Shown piece after piece: positions 43,378 to 51,430 of a stretch of DNA of 64,000 nt. Under the pieces are notes generated by a model. It saw nothing but the letters and a program-made list of their open reading frames with translations, had not been told where the DNA came from and ran no database searches. Every line of letters starts with the position of its first letter. Position 1 is the first letter of the stretch. The stretch is from contig JAXGYK010000001.1 of NCBI GenBank assembly GCA_040772305.1, forward strand, positions 434,001-498,000, in the 5' to 3' direction. Made by a program: the position numbers and the translations under genes. This DNA comes from Mesolinea sp040772305. Lineage in GTDB: Bacteria; Chloroflexota; Anaerolineae; Anaerolineales; Anaerolineaceae.

Positions 43378-44370
43378 ATGGACTCTGCAACTCTTACACA
43401 ACCTTTCTTTTCAGTTCTCATTTTGCATTGGAAAGGTGCTGTTTTATTGCAACGTTGTCTGAAGTCATTAGCCTCACAAACGTTTAGCAACTTTGAAGTA
43501 ATTTTAGTTGACAACGGATCTAAAGACTTTCCGGCCTCTTTGCCAGAATACATTCAGCAGCCCGTAAAAGTGTTTCACCTGCCCGAAAACCTTGGCTTTG
43601 CAGAGGGCAACAATTTTGCAGCCAAACATGCCAGCGGCAAGTACCTGGTGCTTCTGAACAACGATGCCTATCCTTTTCCTGATTGGCTTGCCATTCTTAA
43701 CCGAGCAGCTCTTTCCAATCCGGGACACTTTTTCGCCTCACGGTTGTTAAAAGCCTCAGACCCAAACATATTGGACGGTGAGTGGAACGTTTACCATGCC
43801 AGCGGACTGGCCTGGCGTAAAAACCACGGTTCCTCCGTATCCAAAAGCCATTTAGAGCCCAGGGAGGTATTAAGCGCCTGTGCCGCTGCGGCAGCCTACC
43901 CGCGGCACGCTTTTGATTCGGTAGGAGGTTTTGATGAGGACTTCTTTGCATACATGGAGGACCTAGATTTAGATCTGCGGTTACAAGGCATGGGCCATTC
44001 TTGCCTTTACCTTCCCGAAGCTTTGGTAGCACATGAGGGATCAGCCAGTACCAGTGTGCGATCTTCCTTTGCACTCTTTCACGGACACCGCAATATGGTT
44101 TGGACTTTTATTAAAAACATGCCTGGTATTGCTCTGTGGCTGCTTATGCCCTTCCATCTTCTAGCTAACCTGGCTTACCTCTTCGCTTCTTTTGTTATGC
44201 CCGGAGGCAAAGCCTTGCGCCAGGGAAAGTTGGCTGCCTTGTTAAGTTTGAACCAGGCCTTTCAAAAACGTAAACAAGTACAAAAACAACGTAAAGTCTC
44301 AGCGTGGACTTTGTTACGCAAAATGTCCTGGAATCCGTTAGCCCCTCTTGTTAAACTCGGCTTTCGTTAG
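43378..44370 (+). CDS. GT2 rhamnosyltransferase-like glycosyltransferase
   Basis: A 330-residue GT2 enzyme of the WbbL/rhamnosyltransferase type. Motifs are SVLILHWKGAVLLQRCLKSL, LVDNGSKD, NLGFAEGNNFAAKHASGKYLVLLNNDAYP and the acidic FAYMEDLDLDLRLQGMG. The C-terminal part has one or two hydrophobic segments (MPGIALWLLMPFHLLANLAYLF). Its place opposite the dTDP-rhamnose/ABC exporter operon supports a role in adding rhamnose or a related sugar to the exported polymer. Confidence 0.85.
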   Translation: MDSATLTQPFFSVLILHWKGAVLLQRCLKSLASQTFSNFEVILVDNGSKDFPASLPEYIQQPVKVFHLPENLGFAEGNNFAAKHASGKYLVLLNNDAYPFPDWLAILNRAALSNPGHFFASRLLKASDPNILDGEWNVYHASGLAWRKNHGSSVSKSHLEPREVLSACAAAAAYPRHAFDSVGGFDEDFFAYMEDLDLDLRLQGMGHSCLYLPEALVAHEGSASTSVRSSFALFHGHRNMVWTFIKNMPGIALWLLMPFHLLANLAYLFASFVMPGGKALRQGKLAALLSLNQAFQKRKQVQKQRKVSAWTLLRKMSWNPLAPLVKLGFR

Positions 44371-44437
44371 AAACCAAAAGTACCATCGTAATGCTCGCAC
44401 CGTCAAAGATAATAAGTTCACTCTATGCAGAGGTATC

Positions 44438-45469
44438 ATGACTCCTAGATTAAGTATTACAACCGTATCCAGCAGCGGCAGCATCACTGCTCATTCACAT
44501 ATAGATCAGGCACTGAATGTCGCCAAACAAGACGGCTATCTTTGGATAGATATCTGCGAGCCGGACCAACAAACGCTCAACGAACTAGCTGAAACCTTTA
44601 ATTTGCATCCTCTCTCGATTGAAGATGCCCTTACCAGCGATCAGCTTCCCAAACTTGATAACTTGCCAAATTATTCCTTTTTGATTTTTAATGTCTTTGA
44701 GACCACGCCAGATGAAGTGTTAATTCACGAGCTGAATCTATTCTTGGGCGATGCTTTTTTGATTTCCGTAAGTCACTTGGACTCGCAAGGAAAACCGCTT
44801 TTTCCAGACATGGGTAAACTGGCCGAAATCAATCAGCAAAAGATTGCCCGAGGTCCCTCATACCTGATGCACCTGCTTATCGATATGATTGTGGACCGAA
44901 AGCTCTTCGCTGTAGAAACAATCGGAGAGAATTTGGATTCCTATGAAGATGCCATCCTAAACGACTTCCGCGATTTTAACCTGGCCAACTTACTCGCTTC
45001 AAGGCGCGACTTACTCGCTATCCGTAAATCGCTCTTCCATGAGCGGGAGCTGGTGAGTAAAATTATGCGCCAGGATAGTCCTTTTATTGAAGCATCTTCC
45101 CTGATTTATTTTCGCGATATTTACGACCACTTGTCAAAATACCAGGAAATGGCGGACAATGCGCGCGACTTTGTAACCAGTTTGACGGAAATCCAGCTTT
45201 CGATGATCAGCAACCACATGGCTGCCAGCGCCAACCGCACAAATAAAATTATGCGCAGGCTTACTATCATCACCACCATCTTCATGCCGCTTTCGCTATT
45301 ATCCGGAATCGGCGGCATGAGTGAATTTACCATGATGACTGGCGGCGAACAGAACTGGCCCTTTGCTTATCTGGGACTAATCCTTGTTATGATCTTGATT
45401 GCTTACTTCAATTGGAAAGCCCTTAAACAGATGGAACGCGACTTCCCTAATAATGCGGAAGATGATTGA
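44438..45469 (+). CDS. CorA-family divalent cation transporter, variant GMS motif
   Basis: Predicted magnesium or other divalent metal transporter (344 residues from the chosen start). A large cytoplasmic domain (SIEDALTSDQLPKLD) is followed by the long helix and two C-terminal membrane helices (RLTIITTIFMPLSLLSGIGGMSE..., FAYLGLILVMILIAYF). The pore signature is GGMSEF where most CorA proteins have YGMNF, so the Asn of GMN is replaced by Ser. The frame is open to 44348, but the ATG at 44438 has AGAGG at good spacing and fits family length. Confidence 0.85.
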   Translation: MTPRLSITTVSSSGSITAHSHIDQALNVAKQDGYLWIDICEPDQQTLNELAETFNLHPLSIEDALTSDQLPKLDNLPNYSFLIFNVFETTPDEVLIHELNLFLGDAFLISVSHLDSQGKPLFPDMGKLAEINQQKIARGPSYLMHLLIDMIVDRKLFAVETIGENLDSYEDAILNDFRDFNLANLLASRRDLLAIRKSLFHERELVSKIMRQDSPFIEASSLIYFRDIYDHLSKYQEMADNARDFVTSLTEIQLSMISNHMAASANRTNKIMRRLTIITTIFMPLSLLSGIGGMSEFTMMTGGEQNWPFAYLGLILVMILIAYFNWKALKQMERDFPNNAEDD

Positions 45470-45477
45470 TTCTTATC

Positions 45478-45518
45478 TGATTTGCTGGATAAAAACATCA
45501 TCGGATTTGCAGATCAGG
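45478..45518. terminator. Hairpin between convergent corA-type and CHAD genes
   Basis: CTGATTTGC (45478-45486) pairs with GCAGATCAG (45510-45518), nine pairs including one G-U, around a 23-base loop. GAGTTTTCTT follows on the plus strand. It could end transcription from the left, but the long loop weakens the case. Confidence 0.3.
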
Positions 45519-45553
45519 AGTTTTCTTCTACGATAGAGGATCCTTTTGGATGT

Positions 45554-46597
45554 CTAAAGCTCCTCTGCAGCTTCTGACCCACCACTTTCAGGCAGAGGAT
45601 CCGCTTGTTCAGCTTTATCCAAAGCATCCATAACTGCATCAAGATTTGGAGGAGCGCTTACCAGCTTCAAGATTTTTTGCAGTGTGCCAGTTGAGGAAAA
45701 CTGCTCCCAATTCTCGATAAAAGAATCATATTGAGCTTGGCGATCAGCTATTTTGTCGGCCTTAAAGGCCTCTAAACCAGGTAACAGGCGTTTTAAGGGG
45801 CGCTCGTGTTCAAAATAAGCTAAGATCCGTTTGCGCTCATCTCTCACGAACTGGGGAATCATTTCAATCCAAACGTCTAAATCGTGAATATTGCCCAATT
45901 GATCCTGAATGTTCTTCATTTCTTCAATATAGGGCTTTATTCTGCTTCCATAGAGTTCTTCAAAAATCTCCAGCGTATAACGCAAATGCTTGGCTCCAAT
46001 ACGCATTTCATGCAGCTCACTTACATTTGCCGGGTCATGAATCAAGTCCTCATGCCGCAAAAATTCATCCATCTCTTCGCGTATGGAGTTGAAAGCAAGT
46101 GTGTAGAGCTCGGGTGAGTAAAGATAAACGCTGCTTGCCTGTGCCAATAGGGGTGCTGTCCACGCCTCAATCTCTTCAAGCACAGAGTCTGATTCCATCC
46201 GATTCATCGCCTGAATTACATGTGTTTGTGCTCGAGAGCGGGCATTTATCATGCGCAACTGCAAACGCTTGAGCCCTGGAGCCAGACGGGGGCTGGAGTA
46301 TTTAAGTATTTCATGCTCTAAGGCCTCTAGTTGCACATCCAGGTCACGAGCTTCTCCCAGTGCTCTGGTTACCTGACGCACATCCTTTAATATTCTTTGA
46401 TAGGTTTTTTTGTTGAAACACAGCTGAAAGCTATCCAAGGCACTGCGCATACGCCGGCTGGCAACACGCATACGATGGATATATTCGATATCCACCGCTT
46501 GTTTAACGCCGGTAACTTCTTTACGCATTGCTTCCAGGTATCTGGAAATCACCGAGGCGCCAAAAATGCAGACCGGGTCAGTTGGTTTCTTTGCCAT
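45554..46597 (-). CDS. CHAD domain protein
   Basis: A 347-residue helical protein with the CHAD fold: conserved His and basic residues in YIHRMRVASRRMRSALDSFQ, ARDLDVQLEALE, SELHEMRIGAKHLRYTLEIF and QDQLGNIHDLDVW. CHAD proteins are known or predicted to bind polyphosphate through such basic patches. No CYTH domain is attached. A strong AAAGGATCC site supports the ATG at 46597 rather than 46618. It is the last gene of the run phoB-phoR-phoU-kinase-kinase-CHAD, which strengthens a link to phosphate or polyphosphate. Confidence 0.9.
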   Translation of the reverse strand: MAKKPTDPVCIFGASVISRYLEAMRKEVTGVKQAVDIEYIHRMRVASRRMRSALDSFQLCFNKKTYQRILKDVRQVTRALGEARDLDVQLEALEHEILKYSSPRLAPGLKRLQLRMINARSRAQTHVIQAMNRMESDSVLEEIEAWTAPLLAQASSVYLYSPELYTLAFNSIREEMDEFLRHEDLIHDPANVSELHEMRIGAKHLRYTLEIFEELYGSRIKPYIEEMKNIQDQLGNIHDLDVWIEMIPQFVRDERKRILAYFEHERPLKRLLPGLEAFKADKIADRQAQYDSFIENWEQFSSTGTLQKILKLVSAPPNLDAVMDALDKAEQADPLPESGGSEAAEEL

Positions 46598-46628
46598 CTT
46601 GGATCCTTTCTGCAGCATTAAACAAGTT

Positions 46629-46650
46629 CCCCCCGTTTAGCAACAGGGGG
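46629..46650 (-). terminator. GC-rich hairpin between kinase-like gene and CHAD gene
   Basis: On the minus strand CCCCC (46650-46646) pairs with GGGGG within 46634-46629 around a loop of about 11 bases. It is followed by AACTTG rather than a T run. It lies just before the CHAD gene and could give partial termination or RNA processing. Confidence 0.3.
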
Positions 46651-46661
46651 ATAATGTGTTT

Positions 46662-47375
46662 TTAAAGAGGTCGCATAGCCTTAACCAAGCGGTTGTGCAG
46701 TAAACTTAGAATCGGTGCGCGCAGTTCCTCAAAAATAAGTTCCGGTCCCTGGTCAGCATCCACTGTAACAAAATTGTATTCCCGTGCCAGTTCATCAAAC
46801 TCGCGCATGAGCGAGGTTTGATAGGCAACAAAACTATCGTACATATTGTCTGCAAGGTTAAGGTCCATACCCGCTTCCCAATAATTCAGCCCGCGACCGT
46901 GAATAAGGCGTGAAACCAAGGTCGGTACAGCTGCTTTCATGTAAAGAATCAGGTCGGGCTTAAGGGCAATACCGTAGAGCTGTCTTGCCCAGGTTTTATC
47001 AATACCCCGTATACTATCACGGGCAATCACTGAATAGAAATATCGGTCGGAAAGAACAACAAAGCCTGCCTGCAAGGCAGGGATAATCTGGTTTTCAATT
47101 CGATCAGCAAAATCCGCCAGGTAAAAAAGGCTCATCGTAATAGGACCCAAAGTATGACCGCTCTTGGCAGCTTCCAAACCCGCAGCAGTTAACTCTGAAC
47201 GTGTAAGACCCGTATCGGATACTGCATAGCCTTCGCCCTCCAGCCAGTGGCGTAAAAGACGGATTTGTGTGGACCTGCCAACGCCATCGGCTCCTTCCAA
47301 GACGATGAGTTTGCCAGGCAGTTTCTCAAAATTACGGTAGGGAAAACCGGCTCCATAAAAGGTAGCTGTACTCAT
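46662..47375 (-). CDS. Thymidylate-kinase-like P-loop protein, copy 1 (P-loop Lys replaced by Arg)
   Basis: A 237-residue protein of the thymidylate kinase fold. The P-loop is GADGVGRST (28-36), with Arg where the catalytic Lys is expected. FYLADFADRIENQI and LSDRYFYSVIARDSIRG match the family (DR-Y at 110-112), but the usual REPGG region of dTMP kinases is absent. It overlaps the second copy upstream by four bases and is followed by CHAD. A role other than dTMP phosphorylation is likely. Because the Lys is lost, it may be a regulatory or weak partner of copy 2. Confidence 0.72.
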   Translation of the reverse strand: MSTATFYGAGFPYRNFEKLPGKLIVLEGADGVGRSTQIRLLRHWLEGEGYAVSDTGLTRSELTAAGLEAAKSGHTLGPITMSLFYLADFADRIENQIIPALQAGFVVLSDRYFYSVIARDSIRGIDKTWARQLYGIALKPDLILYMKAAVPTLVSRLIHGRGLNYWEAGMDLNLADNMYDSFVAYQTSLMREFDELAREYNFVTVDADQGPELIFEELRAPILSLLHNRLVKAMRPL

Positions 47376-48151
47376 TTCTTCCCTCCTTTATCCTTCTTAT
47401 CAGATTTTTCGTCCTTCGATACCTTTACACCAAGCTTGACTTTAGCTTGGATGTTGTCCATGGTTATTGCAGATTTATTGGGGTTTGGCAAACCTTCCCA
47501 CCCTCTTAAGATGCGCTTGACCAATGCGCGCACTTTTTTCTGCTGCTCCTTAACTGGAAGAGTGCCATCAATCATCGTCAGCCCAAACTCGTCCACCATC
47601 TTATCGTATTCACCCAAAATACGACCTTGGAAGAGTTTGAAGCTCTCGTTGATATCGTCTGAAAGCTGAAGGTCCATGCCTGCTTCATAATACTTTAAAG
47701 CAGCACGCGCTCCAGTGATGCGGTCAACAGCAACCTCTAAAGGAACTCTAAAGTACAAAGCAGCATCTGGTTTGATGGCAAAGGAATACATATTGCGCAC
47801 CCAGTTTGGATCTACCCCTCGGGCAACATCGCGGGCAAAGGCAGTAAAGGCATATCGATCTGCAAGTACAACAACGCCCGCTTTCAAAAGCGGCAAAATG
47901 CTGTTTTCCCAACGGTCTGCAAAATCAGTGCAATGTAAAACACTAAATGTAGTTGGGGTGAAAGTCTGCTTTTTCTTGGCCTGCTTCGTAGTGCTTTTCA
48001 CCAACGCTGAGGAGTTCCATTCACTAAAATAAACCGAATAACCGTGAGATTGAAGCCATTTATACAGCAGGTCAATCTGTGTTGACTTGCCTGAACCATC
48101 AATGCCCTCAACGACGATTAGCTTTCCTTTCGTTGTATTGGGTTTCAGCAT
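47372..48151 (-). CDS. Thymidylate-kinase-like P-loop protein, copy 2
   Basis: A 259-residue paralogue of the gene that follows. The P-loop is intact (GIDGSGKST), as are LHCTDFADRWENSI and LADRYAFTAFARDVARG. As in copy 1 the REPGG acceptor motif is missing, replaced by SEWNSSALVK. A Lys/Asp-rich tail of about 30 residues ends the protein. The ATG at 48151 has a strong GGAGGTGAT site and is preferred to 48172. True dTMP kinase activity is possible, but the motif loss, pairing and phosphate context suggest another phosphoacceptor. PPK2 polyphosphate kinases share this fold, but their signatures are not seen. Confidence 0.75.
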   Translation of the reverse strand: MLKPNTTKGKLIVVEGIDGSGKSTQIDLLYKWLQSHGYSVYFSEWNSSALVKSTTKQAKKKQTFTPTTFSVLHCTDFADRWENSILPLLKAGVVVLADRYAFTAFARDVARGVDPNWVRNMYSFAIKPDAALYFRVPLEVAVDRITGARAALKYYEAGMDLQLSDDINESFKLFQGRILGEYDKMVDEFGLTMIDGTLPVKEQQKKVRALVKRILRGWEGLPNPNKSAITMDNIQAKVKLGVKVSKDEKSDKKDKGGKK

Positions 48152-48258
48152 TCTTATCACCTCCACAACCAAACAATATAGCTTAAGATCAGATTAAAAA
48201 AAGCGTAGAGTATTAATACCCTACGCCTATTCTATGCGAAATCTCTAGAAAATGCCAA

Positions 48259-48951
48259 TCAGATGTTTTCTTCCTCATCATCAAGTTCATCGTCTGAGGA
48301 GTCCATCTCCAGCAGTTCTCCAGTAGCGATGAAAATGATCCGTTCGCAAATATTTGTAACTCGATCCGCTGTTCGTTCCAGGTTATGAATGACCCAGAGA
48401 ATTTGGTTGGTCTGGTCAATCAGTTCTGGGTTGGCAATCATATTCTGAATAAGTTTATTGTAGATCGATTTGTACATCTCATCTACTTCATCATCCTCAC
48501 CCGGAATTGAGTGTGCAAGCATGGCATCTTCGGTTACAAAAGCCCCCAGGGCGCGATGAAGCATCGACACCACCTTATCCGCCATGGTTTGAATTTCGCG
48601 AATGGGAACGTTCACGTCGGCATCAGCCAGCTGCTCTGCAACCCGTGCAATTCCTTTAGCGTAATCGCCAATCCGTTCCAGCTCGGTATTTACTTCCAGG
48701 GTTGCTGCCAATAGGCGCAAGTCGTGCGCCATAGGAGACTGGGTCGCAAAAAGAATCAAAATTCGGTTTTCGATGGCAAAGCGTTTGTTATTAATGCGTT
48801 GGTCGTTGAGGGCAACTTCGCGCGCGGAAACTGGATCACGACGGCGGAGGGCATCAACCGCATTAAGGATTGCCTGCTCAACTAAACTACCAAGAATTAG
48901 AGTCTCGTCTTGGATCTGACGAATCTCACGGTCGAGCGATAATCGGGGCAT
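48259..48951 (-). CDS. phoU: PhoU phosphate signalling regulator
   Basis: A 230-residue helical protein with two PhoU repeats. Metal-binding helices are seen as HDLRLLAATLEVNTELERIGDYAKGIAR and VIHNLERTADRVTNICERI (E/D-x3-D motifs). PhoU normally links phosphate transport state to the PhoR kinase. The C terminus is strongly acidic (about 15 residues). The gene lies 167 bases downstream of phoR on the same strand and upstream of the two kinase-like genes. No Pst transporter is in the window. Confidence 0.94.
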   Translation of the reverse strand: MPRLSLDREIRQIQDETLILGSLVEQAILNAVDALRRRDPVSAREVALNDQRINNKRFAIENRILILFATQSPMAHDLRLLAATLEVNTELERIGDYAKGIARVAEQLADADVNVPIREIQTMADKVVSMLHRALGAFVTEDAMLAHSIPGEDDEVDEMYKSIYNKLIQNMIANPELIDQTNQILWVIHNLERTADRVTNICERIIFIATGELLEMDSSDDELDDEEENI

Positions 48952-49118
48952 GCGTCCTCCTTGAGCTACGCTGCCACGCAGGCAGTCTGAAGCTGCGTTT
49001 AAACGATATGAAGCGGACTGTACTAAGGTTTTTTAGTCCTAACAATACTATATCACGAAGTCTATTACACTCAGAATAAACCATGGTTAATACTTGCTTG
49101 CAAACGGTAAAAAGCTTG

Positions 49119-50528
49119 TTAAGGTCCGTCGGAGGCAATAGGTATCGTGAAGTAGAATGTAGAGCCACGCCCTTCCTCGCTGTTGACCCAAATCTGGCCC
49201 CCATGCGCTTCAACCATATGCTTGCAGATGGAAAGACCCAGACCTGTACCGCCTCCGGTTCGTGAGCGGTCGGCCTTATAAAACCGCTCAAAAATACGTA
49301 ATAAGTCTTTTTCGGGAATGCCCACTCCATTATCCATCACGCCAAATTTTACTTCCTTTTCCAAACGTTCTGCCCAAACGTGAATACGGCCGCCAGCCGG
49401 TGTAAATTTGATGGCATTATGCAGCAGGTTGACAAAAACTTGACCAATACGGTCAGGATCGGCAAAAACCCATGGCAGTTCCGGGGGACAATCCAGCGTG
49501 ATTACCAAACCTACGCGCTCGGCCTGCAGGCGCATCCGCTCGACAGGTTTGACCACCAAGCGATGTGGGGGCACCCTTTGGAATTCAAAGTTAGAACGAC
49601 CAGCTTCGATGCGGGAAAGCTCGAGCAGTTCGTTTACCATCAAGGTAAGGTTATCCACTTCGGCATCCATACGCACTACAAATTTACGCGCCGCGGGAGG
49701 ATCTTCCAGCGCTCCATCCAGAAGGGTTTCGCTAAGCGCTTTAAGGCCTGCCATGGGTGTGCGCAGTTCGTGCGATATATTAGAAATAAAATCGCGCCGG
49801 ATAATTTCAAGGCGATGCACTTGGGTAAGATCCTGAAAAAGCAGCATAATTCGGCCAGGCAATTTGCCCTCCAGTGGAATGGCCACTACCTGGAGAAATT
49901 TATGTTCGGAACCCATTTCTAAGGTGATGCTTTCGGTTTCACCCTTACGGCCACGCTCCCACAGGTTCACCAAATCGTGGTGGCGCATTACTTCCACAAC
50001 AGAACGATTTAAAGCATTCTGCTGCTTGATCTTGAATAGTTTTTCGGCAGCTTTATTCAGCAGCTTAACGCGACCACCGTAGTCTGCAATGAGCACCCCG
50101 TCAGTCATTTGAGTTAGAACCGCCGAAAGCATAGAGCGCTCTGCTGAAAGCTCTTTGAACTCTGCGCTGATTTCTTGTGCCCGTTTATCCAGCTTCTCTT
50201 CTATCGCCGCGAATTCAGGGAGCTCACTGCGCTTAGTAAAGGCATCCTGCGGACGTTCCCGCATCTGGTCTGCAGTGCGTTTCAACTCCTCAATAGCCTG
50301 TGAATAACGGCGCATTTGCAAAAAAACCACGATTACAACAGCAGTCAAGGCCAGAAACACTAAAAGGCTCTGAACAATGATTGCTGCCTTCAGATCTGCC
50401 TTCCCGCCCTGTATTGATTGGATCTGGTAAGCACGCCATATCAAGTTTGGCGTTACCAAGCTTGATATAACTGCAAACAGGGTAATAATCAGTAAATACG
50501 GAGCAAAGCGCCGCCAATAAGTACGCAC
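49119..50528 (-). CDS. phoR: PhoR-type sensor histidine kinase
   Basis: A 469-residue membrane kinase. Two helices (about 11-30 and 48-71) flank a short outside loop of about 17 residues, as in phosphate-sensing PhoR. A PAS domain (about 130-235; LTQMTDGVLIADYGG) precedes the HisKA box RDFISNISHELRTPM (His253) and the ATPase domain (NLLHNAIKFTPAGG, DNGVGIPEKD, GGTGLGLSICKHMVEAHGG). It starts 3 bases after the phoB stop and should phosphorylate PhoB under phosphate limitation, controlled by PhoU. Confidence 0.93.
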   Translation of the reverse strand: MRTYWRRFAPYLLIITLFAVISSLVTPNLIWRAYQIQSIQGGKADLKAAIIVQSLLVFLALTAVVIVVFLQMRRYSQAIEELKRTADQMRERPQDAFTKRSELPEFAAIEEKLDKRAQEISAEFKELSAERSMLSAVLTQMTDGVLIADYGGRVKLLNKAAEKLFKIKQQNALNRSVVEVMRHHDLVNLWERGRKGETESITLEMGSEHKFLQVVAIPLEGKLPGRIMLLFQDLTQVHRLEIIRRDFISNISHELRTPMAGLKALSETLLDGALEDPPAARKFVVRMDAEVDNLTLMVNELLELSRIEAGRSNFEFQRVPPHRLVVKPVERMRLQAERVGLVITLDCPPELPWVFADPDRIGQVFVNLLHNAIKFTPAGGRIHVWAERLEKEVKFGVMDNGVGIPEKDLLRIFERFYKADRSRTGGGTGLGLSICKHMVEAHGGQIWVNSEEGRGSTFYFTIPIASDGP

Positions 50529-50531
50529 GTT

Positions 50532-51242
50532 CTAACCTTCAAAGCGGTATCCAGCACCTCTTACAGTAATAATGCGCTGAGGCTTCTCAGGAACAGGCTC
50601 TATCTTTTCTCGCAGCCAGCGAATGTGAACATCCACTGTGCGGCTATCGCCTACGAATCCCCAACCCCAAACGCGTTCCAAAATCAGCTCGCGGGTAAGC
50701 ACCCGACCTCTATGCTGACCCATAAAAGTTAGCAGCTCATACTCTTTTGGTTTACAAGGAACAACCTCGCCGTTTAAACGCACTTCACGACGGGTCATAT
50801 CAATTACCAGGTCATCGAAAACGAGCAACTTAGGCTGTGATGCTTCCTTAGCAGCGGTACCGGCTTCTTCCTTAATCAAGCGTACACGACGTAACAGCGC
50901 CTTGATGCGGGCCACCAACTCCCGGGTACTAAAGGGTTTGGCCAGGTAATCATCGGCTCCCACCTCCAAGCCAACTACGCGATCAATTTCATCATCGCGG
51001 GCAGTAAGCATCAGCACCGGAATATTCGATTCCTGGCGCAAGACACGGCATACTTCAAAACCATCCATCCCTGGCAGCATCACATCCAGCACCACCAGGT
51101 CTGGTTTGCTGGTGCGGGCCATATCCAGCGCGGTCAACCCATCCCCCGCTACCTCCACCAGATAGCCTTCTTTCTTCAGGTTATACGCTAAGGTTTCTTG
51201 CAAGGAAACTTCATCATCAACAACTAAAATTTTTTCAGCCAT
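50532..51242 (-). CDS. phoB: PhoB-type response regulator
   Basis: A 236-residue OmpR/PhoB-class regulator. The receiver domain has the acidic pair VVDDE, phospho-acceptor Asp53 in VVLDVMLPGMDG, Thr in MLTARDDE and Lys in LAKPFSTREL. The C-terminal winged helix (ELLTFMGQHRGRVLTRELILERVWGW, RTVDVHIRWLREKIE, VRGAGYRF) binds DNA. The ATG at 51242 is preceded by GGAGGAATT and is clearly better than 51326. It begins the run phoB-phoR-phoU-kinases-CHAD and is divergent from sufS. Confidence 0.95.
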   Translation of the reverse strand: MAEKILVVDDEVSLQETLAYNLKKEGYLVEVAGDGLTALDMARTSKPDLVVLDVMLPGMDGFEVCRVLRQESNIPVLMLTARDDEIDRVVGLEVGADDYLAKPFSTRELVARIKALLRRVRLIKEEAGTAAKEASQPKLLVFDDLVIDMTRREVRLNGEVVPCKPKEYELLTFMGQHRGRVLTRELILERVWGWGFVGDSRTVDVHIRWLREKIEPVPEKPQRIITVRGAGYRFEG

Positions 51243-51430
51243 AATTCCTCCACTTTGCATTGGTTCCACCGGGCTTCTGTTCTGCATTTTCGGATATTTC
51301 AGTAAACTTGTTAACATTTTACTCACCTTGGAGAAAAAATGAGAAAATTTGTACAGCGATACTCTTTAAAGGCTAGGAGAGGATTTTCGGGAAATGTTCC
51401 AGATGGTAGAATCACAAAAGAGGATTCAAT

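Noticed and set aside
47372..48151. Annotating kinase-like copy 2 simply as tmk
   Set aside because: The P-loop and DRY motifs fit the fold, but the REPGG substrate region is missing, so the symbol was withheld.
49380..49922. 180-codon plus-strand frame inside phoR
   Set aside because: It lies antisense to the well-supported histidine kinase domains and has no independent signals.
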